Below are positions 7,528-15,065 of a DNA stretch of 34,952 nt, in pieces. Every line of letters starts with the position of its first letter. Position 1 is the first letter of the stretch. The stretch covers positions 1-34,952 of the forward strand of contig DASPTT010000132.1 in NCBI GenBank assembly GCA_035623275.1, written 5' to 3'. Source of the stretch: DASPTT01 sp035623275 (lineage in GTDB: Bacteria > Actinomycetota > Acidimicrobiia > Acidimicrobiales > UBA8190). Below the pieces are notes generated by a model that worked only from the letters and a program-made list of their open reading frames with translations, had not been told where the DNA came from and did no database searches. A program made the translations under genes and the position numbers.

Positions 7528-10500
7528 GAGATCGGCATGCTATCGGCGGCCACCGGGACCGCACGATTCGCGCCGTCGGTCCCCTCGGCCGGCGGGACGA
7601 GCGTCCGCAGGATCTCCGCCAGGGCACCGGCCGGGTCCTCACCGGCCGGGAGCGGGATCACCAGCTGGCGCGGCTCCTCCTTGTAGAGGGCCTCGGGGTG
7701 CAGACGGCGCAGGCGCACCTGCGCGCTGGCGGCCAGGGTGATGGGCGACACCCGGGCCACCAGGGCCCGTCGCCCGGGCCCGCCCGATCCGACGGGGCCG
7801 GGCGTGGCCGAGAGCTCGCGCACACCCGTGCGTAGGCACTGGACCCGAAGCGCGGCCACGGCGAGGAGCCCTTCGGCCGGCGGCGGCGGCGGACCGAAGC
7901 GGTCGGTCCACTCGGCGCGGACATCGGCCACCTCGGCGTCGCTCGTGACCCCGGCCAGGCGCCGGTAGGCCTCCAGCCGCAGGTCCTCGCGCCCCACGTA
8001 GGCCGGCGGCAGGTGCGCGTCGGAGGGGATGTCGATCTTGACCTCGACCGGCGGGCGAAGGGGCTCGCCTTTCATCTCGGCCACGGCCTCGGCCACCATC
8101 TGGACGTACAGGTCGTAGCCCACCGCCGCGATGTGGCCCGACTGGTCGCGCCCGAGCAGGTTCCCCGCACCGCGGATCTCGAGGTCCCGCATGGCGATCT
8201 TGAAGCCCGAGCCGAGCTCGGTGTGCTCGCCGATGGTGCGGAGGCGCTCGTAGGACGTCTCCGACAGGACGCGGTCCGCCGGGTGCAGGAGGTACGCGTA
8301 GGCGCGCTGGCCGGCACGGCCGACCCGGCCCCGCAGCTGATGGAGCTGGCCCAGCCCCAGGCGGTCGGCGCGGTCGACGACCAGGGTGTTGACCATGGGC
8401 ATGTCGATGCCCGACTCGATGATGGTGGTGCACACGAGCACGTCGTACTGGCGCTCCCAGAAGTCGAGCACCACCTTCTCCAGCGACCCCTCGTCCATCT
8501 GCCCGTGCGCCACCGCGATGCGCGCCTCGGGGACCAGGTCGCGCAGGCGCTGGGCGACGCGCTCGATGTTCTGGACCCAGTTGTGGACGAAGAACACCTG
8601 CCCGTCGCGCAGCAGCTCGCGGCGCAGCGCCTCGACGACCGCCGCCTCCTCGAACTCGCCGACATAGGTGAGGATCGGCTGGCGCGCCGCGGGCGGTGTG
8701 TTGATGAGGGAGAGGTCCCGGATGCCGGTGAGCGCCATCTCCAGCGTGCGGGGGATGGGGTTGGCCGACAGGGTGAGCGCGTCCACACCCTGGCTGACGC
8801 GCTTGATCGCCTCCTTGTGGCTCACCCCGAAGCGCTGCTCCTCGTCGACCACCAGCAGGCCGAGGTCCTTGAACCGGACGTCCCCGGCCAGCAGCCGGTG
8901 GGTGCCCACCACCACGTCGACGGTCCCCGCCGCCAGCCCGCTCACCACCCCTCTGGCCTCCGCCGGCGTGAGGAAGCGAGACAGCATCTCCACCTTCACG
9001 GGGAACCCGGCATAGCGCTCGGCGAAGGTCTGCGCGTGCTGCTGGGCGAGCAAGGTCGTGGGGACGAGCACGGCCACCTGCTTGCCGTCCTGCACGGCCT
9101 TGAACGCGGCGCGCACCGCCACCTCGGTCTTGCCGAACCCCACGTCGCCGCACACGAGGCGGTCCATGGGCCGCGCCGTCTCCATGTCGGCCTTGATCTC
9201 CTCCACGGCGCGCAGCTGGTCCGCCGTCTCGACGAAGGGGAACGACTCCTCGAGCTCGCGCTGCCAGGGCGTGTCGGGTGCGAAGGCGTGGCCGGGGACC
9301 TGGAGGCGCCGCCGGTAGAGCTCGACGAGCTCGGCCGCGACCTCGGCGACCGCGGCGCGCGCCTTCGCCCGCGTGCGCTGCCAGTCGGTGCCCCCGAGAC
9401 GGTTGAGCGACGGGGTCTCGCCGCCGCTGTAGGGGGTGAGCGCGTCGATCTGGTCCGAGGGCAGGTACAGCTTGTCCCCGCCCCGGTACTCGAGGAGGAG
9501 GTAGTCGCGCGAGGCGCCGGCCATCTGGCGGGTCACCATGCCCGCGTAGCGGGCCACGCCGTGCTGGCGGTGCACCACGAAGTCGCCTGGCGCGAGGTCG
9601 TCGAAGAACCCGTCGACGGGACGAGCGCGCGCCCGGGCCCGGCGGTGGGGGCGGCGACGGCCCGTGACGTCGGCCTCGGCCAGCACCGCCACCCGGGCGT
9701 CGGGCACGACGAAGCCGCGGTCGAGCGACGCCACCACGACCCGCACACCGGGCTCGGCGAGCGACGCCTCCGCCTCGGGGCCGTCGCCGTCCCCGACCAC
9801 GGGGGCGACGAGGCCCTCCTCGGCCAGCACGGCCGCCATACGCTGGGCGCCGGCCGGCCCCTCGGCGCACACCGTGACCGAGTAGCCGTCGCGCGCCAGG
9901 GCACCGAGGCGCGCCGCCAGCGCGGCGCGATCGCCGTGGACGGGGTCCCAGCCGTGCGAGCCGATGGTCGGGGTGGCCGGCCCCTCGGCCACGGGCACCA
10001 CCGACAGGACGGGCGCCTCGCAGCGCTCGAGCAGCCGGTCGAAGTCGACGTGCAGACGGGGGAGGGCCTCGTCGCCGGCACCCCAGGTCGTCGCCAGCGT
10101 GGTGGCGAGGGCCAGCTCCTCGTCGAGCAGCTCCGTGGCCCGGTCGCGGATGCGGCGCGGATCGACGAGGACGATGCGCGCACCGGGACCGAGGAGGTCG
10201 GGCAGCACCCGCTCGTCGTCGGCCAGCCACGGCAGCCACGACTCCATGCCGTCGAAGAGCACCCCCTCGGAGAACCGCTCCCACTGCTGGCGGCCCCAGG
10301 GGGCGGTGGCGATCAGCCCCCGGGCGCGGGCGCGCACCGCGTCGTCGGGGAGCACCTCGCGACAGCCGTGGATGGTGACGGTCGCCAGGTCGGCCGTCGA
10401 GCGCTGGTCCCCCGGGTCGAACTCCGAGAGGCGGTCGACCTCGTCGCCCCACAGGTCGACGCGCACCGGCATGTCGGCGGTGGAGGGGAAGACGTCGACG

Positions 10501-11036
10501 ATCCCGCCGCGCACGGCCAGCTCGCCGCGGTGCTCCACCTGGTACTCGCGCCGGTACCCCATCCCCACCAGGCGGGACACCAGCCCGCCGAGGTCGATCC
10601 GCGCGCCCCGCGCCAGGACGACCGGCGCCAGGCCCGCCGGCAGGGGGCCCAGGCGTTGGAGCAGGGCGCGCACCGGCGCGACCACGACGGCCGGCACGTC
10701 GCCCTCCGCGCGCTCGAGCTGCCAGCGCAGGGCCAGGCGCCGGCCCATGGTCTCGACCTCGGGGCTCACCCGCTCGAAGGGGAGGGTGTCCCACGCCGGG
10801 AACATCGCCACCGCGCCGTCGTCGCAGAACACGGCGAGGTCGTGGGCGACGGCCTCGGCGGCGCGCTGCGTGGGCGTCACCACCAGGATGGGCCGGCGCT
10901 CCCCCAACCTGCCCAGCCCCGCGACGACGAAGGCGGCGGCGGCGTCGCCCACGGCCAACGCGGCACCCGCCCCGGTGACGGCACCGAGCATGTCCGGGAC
11001 GTCGCGCAGCGAGGCGGGGAGCGACCGAAGACGCAC
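7524..11036 (-). CDS. mfd: Transcription-repair coupling factor Mfd
   Basis: A 1170-residue ATP-driven DNA translocase that displaces stalled RNA polymerase and recruits UvrA. The N-terminal UvrB-like module is recognisable by FPAWDTLPFERVSPE. The RNA-polymerase-interacting domain starts at FVVHRQHGVARYAG (about residues 484-497). The RecG-like motor has Walker A GDVGFGKTE (about 628-636), the DEEQRFG box (about 730) and QLRGRVGRAGQRAYAYLL. The C-terminal TRCF domain, which masks the UvrA-binding face, follows. The motif III position reads SANPIPRT where SAT/TAT is usual (Asn at residue 759). Start GTG at 11036 is preferred because TAGCCT lies 7 bases upstream and the protein begins with the family-like LRSLPASLRD. 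The open frame to 11534 is unconserved and runs over the upstream gene. Confidence 0.96.
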   Translation of the reverse strand: MRLRSLPASLRDVPDMLGAVTGAGAALAVGDAAAAFVVAGLGRLGERRPILVVTPTQRAAEAVAHDLAVFCDDGAVAMFPAWDTLPFERVSPEVETMGRRLALRWQLERAEGDVPAVVVAPVRALLQRLGPLPAGLAPVVLARGARIDLGGLVSRLVGMGYRREYQVEHRGELAVRGGIVDVFPSTADMPVRVDLWGDEVDRLSEFDPGDQRSTADLATVTIHGCREVLPDDAVRARARGLIATAPWGRQQWERFSEGVLFDGMESWLPWLADDERVLPDLLGPGARIVLVDPRRIRDRATELLDEELALATTLATTWGAGDEALPRLHVDFDRLLERCEAPVLSVVPVAEGPATPTIGSHGWDPVHGDRAALAARLGALARDGYSVTVCAEGPAGAQRMAAVLAEEGLVAPVVGDGDGPEAEASLAEPGVRVVVASLDRGFVVPDARVAVLAEADVTGRRRPHRRARARARPVDGFFDDLAPGDFVVHRQHGVARYAGMVTRQMAGASRDYLLLEYRGGDKLYLPSDQIDALTPYSGGETPSLNRLGGTDWQRTRAKARAAVAEVAAELVELYRRRLQVPGHAFAPDTPWQRELEESFPFVETADQLRAVEEIKADMETARPMDRLVCGDVGFGKTEVAVRAAFKAVQDGKQVAVLVPTTLLAQQHAQTFAERYAGFPVKVEMLSRFLTPAEARGVVSGLAAGTVDVVVGTHRLLAGDVRFKDLGLLVVDEEQRFGVSHKEAIKRVSQGVDALTLSANPIPRTLEMALTGIRDLSLINTPPAARQPILTYVGEFEEAAVVEALRRELLRDGQVFFVHNWVQNIERVAQRLRDLVPEARIAVAHGQMDEGSLEKVVLDFWERQYDVLVCTTIIESGIDMPMVNTLVVDRADRLGLGQLHQLRGRVGRAGQRAYAYLLHPADRVLSETSYERLRTIGEHTELGSGFKIAMRDLEIRGAGNLLGRDQSGHIAAVGYDLYVQMVAEAVAEMKGEPLRPPVEVKIDIPSDAHLPPAYVGREDLRLEAYRRLAGVTSDAEVADVRAEWTDRFGPPPPPAEGLLAVAALRVQCLRTGVRELSATPGPVGSGGPGRRALVARVSPITLAASAQVRLRRLHPEALYKEEPRQLVIPLPAGEDPAGALAEILRTLVPPAEGTDGANRAVPVAADSMPIS

Positions 11037-11043
11037 CTGCGCC

Positions 11044-11049
11044 AGGCTA
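11044..11049 (-). promoter_or_regulatory. -10-like box TAGCCT, leaderless promoter of mfd
   Basis: TAGCCT on the minus strand lies 7 bases before the GTG start of mfd, with no Shine-Dalgarno in between. It sits in the 56-base gap after the glycosyltransferase gene and would drive the mfd-to-ppx operon. Confidence 0.45.
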
Positions 11050-11092
11050 CCGACCGCCCGGAGGGGCGCCGTCAGCCGCTGGGGCCGGGACG

Positions 11093-12544
11093 TCAGCCGG
11101 AGCCGGCGCCCACCAGCCGCTGCACGAGCGACGCGTAGTGCAGGAGGTGGGTGTCCCCCACGAACCCCTCGAGCACGTGCCGGTGGGCGCGCCCTCCGAG
11201 CGTGGCCAGCAGGTCGGGCTCGCCCAGGATCGATGCCAGCGCGTCGGCGAAGGCACCGAGGTCGGTCGGGTCGTCGAGCAGCACGCCCGTGCCCGGCGCG
11301 ACCAGGTCGACGATGCCGCCGACGGCCGAGGCCAGGACCGGCTTGGCCTTCCACATGGCCTCGGCGACGGTGAGCCCGAAGCCCTCGGCCAGGCTCTTCT
11401 GCACGACCACGGTGGCGTGGCGCTGCAGCGCATTGACCATGGCTGCGTTCTCGTCCACGTCCTCCATGGGCAACGAGACCAGCCGGATGCGCCGGCGCGC
11501 CGGTGGTGGCAGGGCCCGCCAGGTGTCCACGCACTCCTCCAGCACCAGCCTGCCTTCGGGATCGTCGGTGACGCCATGGACGTCGGGGCCGACGAGCAGG
11601 AGGTGCGCGTCGGTGCGGTCGACCACGCCCTCGGCGAAGCCGACCATCACTCCGCGCATGTCCTTCAGGTGGTCCCAGCGCGACACCTGGACGACGACCG
11701 GGACGACGGGGTCGAGCCGATCGCCCTCGCCCACGACGGTGGCGGCACGGGTCACCACGCCGGGCGAGCCGTCGCGGCGGACGAAGACCCCGGGCGGCTC
11801 ACCGGCCAGCACGGAGGTCACCCCCAGGCAGCCGAGGATGCGCGCCTGGTCGAGGAACGAGATCTCCGCGTTCTTGGGCGAGAAGGGGTCGATCGAGGGC
11901 GGGATGATGCTGACCCGCTCGGGTGCCATCCACGCAGGCACGTAGGCCTGGCGCGAGAACACGAACCCGGCGCAGGCCTCGAGGTGCGGGCGCAGGAAGG
12001 CCCACGCCTGCTCGGTCCACTCGTTGACGACATCGGTGCCCACGTGGCACCGCCACACGACCAGCGCGCCCGCGTCCGCCAGGGGGCCGGCCAGCGCCGC
12101 GGTCTGGGGGTCGTGCAGCACCACGACGTCCCCAGGCGCCACGGCGGCCACGACCGCGCCGGTGTTGGCCGCCTCCGTGGCCCCGTAGGCCGCAGCCGCC
12201 CGCGCATCGAGCGCCCCGTCGTCGCCCGGCACCCCGTGCAGGCGGTTGTGGACACGCTTGGTCACGACGAAGAACTCCGGGTCCCCGTGGATCACGAGCC
12301 AACGGGCGCGGACGCCTGCGTCGAGGATGTAGCCCACGAGGACCTGGAGCATCTCGGCCACCCCGCCGCCGGTGGCGGTCGAGTTGACGTTCCACACGGT
12401 GATCCCGGCCAGGGCGTCACGAGTGGCGGCCGCGGCCAGCTCGAGCTCGGCGAACCGCCGGTCACCGATGAGCGGGTGGAGGCGGGACAGCGGGAGCACC
12501 GGCACCTCCACCTCGTGGACCGCGTCCGGCGCCATGGCGGCCAT
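11093..12544 (-). CDS. GT4 glycosyltransferase, trehalose synthase (TreT)-like
   Basis: A 483-residue cytosolic GT-B enzyme. The N-terminal VWNVNSTATGGGVAEMLQVLV followed by WLVIHGDPEFFVVTKRVHNRLHG is characteristic of the TreT/trehalose glycosyltransferring synthase and trehalose phosphorylase branch of GT4. The conserved HDPQTAAL, WRCHVGTD and IPPSIDPFSPKN segments are also present. The C-terminal lobe has VSRWDHLKDM and the donor-binding EGFGLTVAEAMW with the E-x7-E pair. TreT makes trehalose from NDP-glucose and glucose; related enzymes act on glucose 1-phosphate, so the exact reaction is inferred. It begins 33 bases after pth, probably in the same transcript, and sits inside the otherwise conserved pth/mfd neighbourhood. 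A second Met three codons into the protein is an alternative start. Confidence 0.85.
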   Translation of the reverse strand: MAAMAPDAVHEVEVPVLPLSRLHPLIGDRRFAELELAAAATRDALAGITVWNVNSTATGGGVAEMLQVLVGYILDAGVRARWLVIHGDPEFFVVTKRVHNRLHGVPGDDGALDARAAAAYGATEAANTGAVVAAVAPGDVVVLHDPQTAALAGPLADAGALVVWRCHVGTDVVNEWTEQAWAFLRPHLEACAGFVFSRQAYVPAWMAPERVSIIPPSIDPFSPKNAEISFLDQARILGCLGVTSVLAGEPPGVFVRRDGSPGVVTRAATVVGEGDRLDPVVPVVVQVSRWDHLKDMRGVMVGFAEGVVDRTDAHLLLVGPDVHGVTDDPEGRLVLEECVDTWRALPPPARRRIRLVSLPMEDVDENAAMVNALQRHATVVVQKSLAEGFGLTVAEAMWKAKPVLASAVGGIVDLVAPGTGVLLDDPTDLGAFADALASILGEPDLLATLGGRAHRHVLEGFVGDTHLLHYASLVQRLVGAGSG

Positions 12545-12577
12545 CCTTGCCGAGGTGCCTGCGCAAAGACACGGCCG

Positions 12578-13195
12578 CTAGCCCGGCTCGGTGTTGAAGC
12601 GGTTCATGGCCGCCTCGAGCCCGTCGGTGGCGATGGCGAGGACGGCGTCGGCGGCCACCTCCACCCCCACGTCCAGGGCCTCCCGGTCGGCCCGGCCGGG
12701 TCGGCGCAGCACATGGTCGGCACCCATCTGGCGCCCGGGCGGCTTGCCGATCCCGATGCGCACCCGGGCGTAGTCGGGCGAGTGCAGGTGGGCGTGGACC
12801 GACTTGAGCCCGTTGTGCCCGGCCGTGCCCCCGCCCACCTTCACCTTCACCCGGCCGGCAGGCAGGTCGAGCTCGTCGTGGACGACCACCAGCGCGTGCA
12901 GGTCCGTGATGCCGTGGCGGCGCACCAGCGCGCCCACGGCCAGGCCCGAGTCGTTCATGTAGGTCTGGGGCACCGCCAGCACCACCAGCGACCCGTGCAG
13001 CCGGAGGGAGACGGTGGCCGCCCGGGTCCCCTTCTCGGCGCGGAGTCGCTCGCCGTGGCGCTCGGCCAGGAGCGTCACCGTGTCGGCACCGACGTTGTGG
13101 CGGGTATGGGCGAACTCGGCGCCGGGGTTGCCCAGCCCGACGACGAGGAGGTCGGCCGGCGTCCCGGTGCGGGACGAGCCGAGGATGCGGCGCAG
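12578..13195 (-). CDS. pth: Peptidyl-tRNA hydrolase, apparent CTG start
   Basis: Releases peptides from peptidyl-tRNA dropped by ribosomes; cytosolic and usually essential. All catalytic elements are visible: VVGLGNPGAEF (Asn), HTRHNVG (catalytic His), QTYMNDSG, VVHDELDLPAG (Asp) and GGGTAGHNGLKSV. Between the in-frame TAG of rplY (13199-13201) and the GLGNPG motif there is no ATG, GTG or TTG. The first usual start codon (GTG at 13078) lies after the catalytic His and cannot give an active enzyme. CTG at 13195 is preceded by GGAG at a 9-base distance and gives 205 residues, close to the family length, so it is taken as the start. It lies three bases after the rplY stop in the same frame. Readthrough of the TAG or a base error are alternatives. 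Confidence 0.85.
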   Translation of the reverse strand: MRRILGSSRTGTPADLLVVGLGNPGAEFAHTRHNVGADTVTLLAERHGERLRAEKGTRAATVSLRLHGSLVVLAVPQTYMNDSGLAVGALVRRHGITDLHALVVVHDELDLPAGRVKVKVGGGTAGHNGLKSVHAHLHSPDYARVRIGIGKPPGRQMGADHVLRRPGRADREALDVGVEVAADAVLAIATDGLEAAMNRFNTEPG

Positions 13196-13198
13196 CGC

Positions 13199-13888
13199 CT
13201 AGCGCTCCGCGCCGGCATCGCCGCCGGCCTCGGCGGCGCCTTCGCCTGCGGCCCCCTCGGCCGGTGCCCGGGCACCCTCCGCCGCGGCCTCGCCCTCCAC
13301 GGCCTCGCCCTCCACGGCCTCGACCACCGCGACGCGCGGCGGCTGGCCGATGGCGATGGCGGTCTCGGGGTCGAGATCGGTGCTCACCCCCGCGGGCAGG
13401 ACCACGTCGGCGACACGGACCGAGGTGCCGACGGTCAGCCCGCTGATGTCCACCTCGAGGTGAGAGGGGATGTCGGCGGGACGGGCCTTGATGGGAAGGG
13501 CGAAGAGCATCTGCTCGAGCACGCCGTCGGCGCGGTGCAGCTCGACGGCGTCGCCCACCAGCGACAAGGAGACGTCCGCCGTCACCTCGCGGTTGGGGTC
13601 GACCACCTGGAAGTCGACGTGCAGCAGCGTGCCGCGCACCGGATGGCGCTGGAGCTCACGGGCCAGCGTCAGGTACTGCCTGCCCCCGATGTCGAGCGAC
13701 AGCAGGGCGTTGAGCCCGGCCTCGGTGCTGAGGGCGGCCCGAAGCTCACGGGCCACGACCGTCACCGGGATGGGGTCGACCCCGTTGCCGTAGACGACGC
13801 CGGGGATGCGGCCCGCGTGGCGCGCCCGGCGGGCCGGGCGCGTCCCGATGTCTCGGCCTGATTCGGCAACCAGGGTGATCTCGGCCAT
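13199..13888 (-). CDS. rplY: Large ribosomal subunit protein bL25, Ctc/TL5 form
   Basis: A 229-residue 5S-rRNA-binding ribosomal protein with the longer Ctc/TL5 architecture. The N-terminal bL25 domain has ESGRDIGTRPARRARHAGRIPGVVYG and DIGGRQYLTLARELQRHPVRG. A TL5-type beta domain follows with ADIPSHLEVDISGL and VGTSVRVADVVLP. The last 40 residues are acidic and Ala/Glu/Gly-rich and contain a duplicated EAVEG unit. ATG at 13888 is the start: GAGGAG lies 6 bases upstream. An in-frame extension to 13993 has no conserved residues and covers a strong hairpin. The gene has its own TATGCT -10-like box and a leader of about 100 bases after prs. Pth follows directly with coupled signals. The order glmU-prs-(lipoprotein)-rplY-pth is found in mycobacteria. 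Confidence 0.93.
   Translation of the reverse strand: MAEITLVAESGRDIGTRPARRARHAGRIPGVVYGNGVDPIPVTVVARELRAALSTEAGLNALLSLDIGGRQYLTLARELQRHPVRGTLLHVDFQVVDPNREVTADVSLSLVGDAVELHRADGVLEQMLFALPIKARPADIPSHLEVDISGLTVGTSVRVADVVLPAGVSTDLDPETAIAIGQPPRVAVVEAVEGEAVEGEAAAEGARAPAEGAAGEGAAEAGGDAGAER
13286..13315. repeat. Two perfect 15-bp tandem copies inside rplY
   Basis: Positions 13286-13300 and 13301-13315 are identical and encode the repeated EAVEG pentapeptide in the acidic C-terminal tail of bL25, in frame. Confidence 0.9.
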
Positions 13889-13916
13889 GACGCGCTCCTC
13901 GGGATACGACCAGGTG

Positions 13917-13957
13917 GTGGGCCCCCGGTGCCGGGACGGCGCCCGGCGGGGACCCAC
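13917..13957 (-). promoter_or_regulatory. Long hairpin in the rplY leader RNA
   Basis: Outer arms 13917-13927 and 13947-13957 are complementary over 11 bases with one mismatch. Inner arms 13931-13935 and 13942-13946 (CCGGG/CCCGG) are perfect, around a 6-base loop, with a 3-base bulge on one side. The RNA hairpin ends about 17 bases before the GAGGAG ribosome binding site of rplY. It could regulate ribosomal protein synthesis or protect the transcript; high GC makes some chance pairing likely. Confidence 0.45.
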
Positions 13958-13993
13958 GGGCCGGCTCGTGTCGCCGGCCACGACGAGCGACAC

Positions 13994-13999
13994 AGCATA
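13994..13999 (-). promoter_or_regulatory. Possible -10 box TATGCT of rplY-pth
   Basis: TATGCT on the minus strand is the best -10 match between prs and rplY. It would give a leader of about 100 bases carrying the hairpin at 13917-13957. The -35 region is weak. Confidence 0.35.
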
Positions 14000-14025
14000 G
14001 AGGCTGGAGGTCGAGCCCGGAAACC

Positions 14026-14039
14026 CGCCCGTCGGGGCG
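14026..14039 (-). terminator. Weak stem-loop after prs
   Basis: CGCCC and GGGCG pair across a 4-base loop, followed on the minus strand by GGTTTCC. It lies about 45 bases after the prs stop. The T run is short, so termination is uncertain. Confidence 0.25.
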
Positions 14040-14081
14040 AGAAGCCGGCCGGCTCCCGCCCGGCCCGTCCGGCCCGGCTCC

Positions 14082-15052
14082 CTACGCCAGGTTGTCGCCG
14101 CCGAAGATCTCCGAGACCGAGGTGTCCTCGAAGACGGCGTCGATGGCGTCCGCGATCAGCTTGGCCACCGAGAGCACCTGGAGCTTGTCGATGCGGCGGT
14201 CCTCGGGGATGGGGAGCGTGTTGGTGAGCACCACCCGCGACAGCGGGGACTTGTCGAGGCGCTCGAGGGCGGGGTCCGAGAGCACCCCGTGGGTGGCCAT
14301 GGCCCACACGTCGGCGGCGCTCCGCTCCGAGAGCAGCTCGGCACGGCGCAGATGGTGCCCGCGGTGTCGATCATGTCGTCGATCAGCACGCAGCGCCGTC
14401 CCTCGACCTCGCCGACGACGTCGAGCGCCTCGACCTGGTTGGCGGTCCCCCGCGGCCGGCGCTTGTGCACGAAGGCCAGGTCCGCCCCGAGGTGCTGGCT
14501 GAAGCGCTCGGCCACCTTGACCCGGCCCGCGTCGGGCGCCACGACCACCAGGTCGTCGGTTCCCTGCCGGCGCAGCTCGTCGACGAGCACGGGCATGGCG
14601 GTGAGGTGGTCGAAGGGGACGTCGAAGAAGCCCTGGATCTGCCCCGAGTGCAGGTCCACGCTCACCACCCGGTCCGCGCCGGCCACCTGGAGCATGTCCG
14701 CCACCAGCTTGGCGGTGATGGGCTCACGGCCGGTGGCCTTGCGGTCCTGGCGGGAATAGCCGTAGTAGGGGCAGACGGCGGTGATCCGCTTGGCCGACGC
14801 CCGCTTGGCGGCGTCGATCATGATCAGCTGCTCCATGAGGGAGTCGTTGACCGGACCGCAGTGGGTCTGGACGATGAAGACGTCGCTGCCCCGCAGCGAT
14901 GCGTCGTACCGGCAGTGGATCTCGCCGTTGGCGAACTCCCGCAGGTTCCCCTCGCTCAGGTCCACTCCCAGGCTGGCGGCGATCTCGCGCGCCAGGGCGG
15001 GGTGCGACCGGCCGGACACGAGCTCGAGCCGCCGCCGCGGCACCAGTTCCAT
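14082..15052 (-). CDS. prs: Ribose-phosphate pyrophosphokinase, with an apparent one-base frameshift
   Basis: Makes PRPP from ribose 5-phosphate and ATP for nucleotide, His and Trp synthesis. From ATG 15052 the frame has the expected LVSGRSHPALAREIA, FANGEIHCRYD, CPYYGYSRQDRK, DLHSGQIQGFFDVP, the PRPP-binding VVAPDAGRVKVAERF and the flexible-loop region ending CVLIDDMIDTAGTICA. Right after that the frame turns into unconserved sequence, while the missing C-terminus (VWAMATHGVLSDPALERL to SVSEIFGGDNLA, stop at 14082) continues in another frame. Restoring one base near 14343, so that GT becomes a GCN codon before GCCGAG, rejoins both parts into a normal protein of about 323 residues. The gene is normally essential, so a sequencing or assembly error is the simplest explanation. 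It begins 10 bases after glmU, with TAGCGT 7 bases before the ATG. Confidence 0.9.
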
Positions 15053-15059
15053 GGCCGCG

Positions 15060-15065
15060 ACGCTA
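15060..15065 (-). promoter_or_regulatory. -10-like box TAGCGT before prs
   Basis: TAGCGT includes the glmU stop codon and ends 7 bases before the prs ATG, matching the leaderless arrangement seen elsewhere in this window. No Shine-Dalgarno is present for prs. Confidence 0.35.

Noticed and set aside
7639..10794. Long Arg/Gly-rich frame within mfd on the same strand
   Set aside because: Off-frame shadow of mfd; the codon pattern does not match coding sequence.
8013..11138. A 1041-codon open frame on the plus strand opposite mfd
   Set aside because: Composition is His/Arg/Gly/Val-rich without any domain, as expected for the complement of a GC-rich gene; mfd on the other strand is certain.
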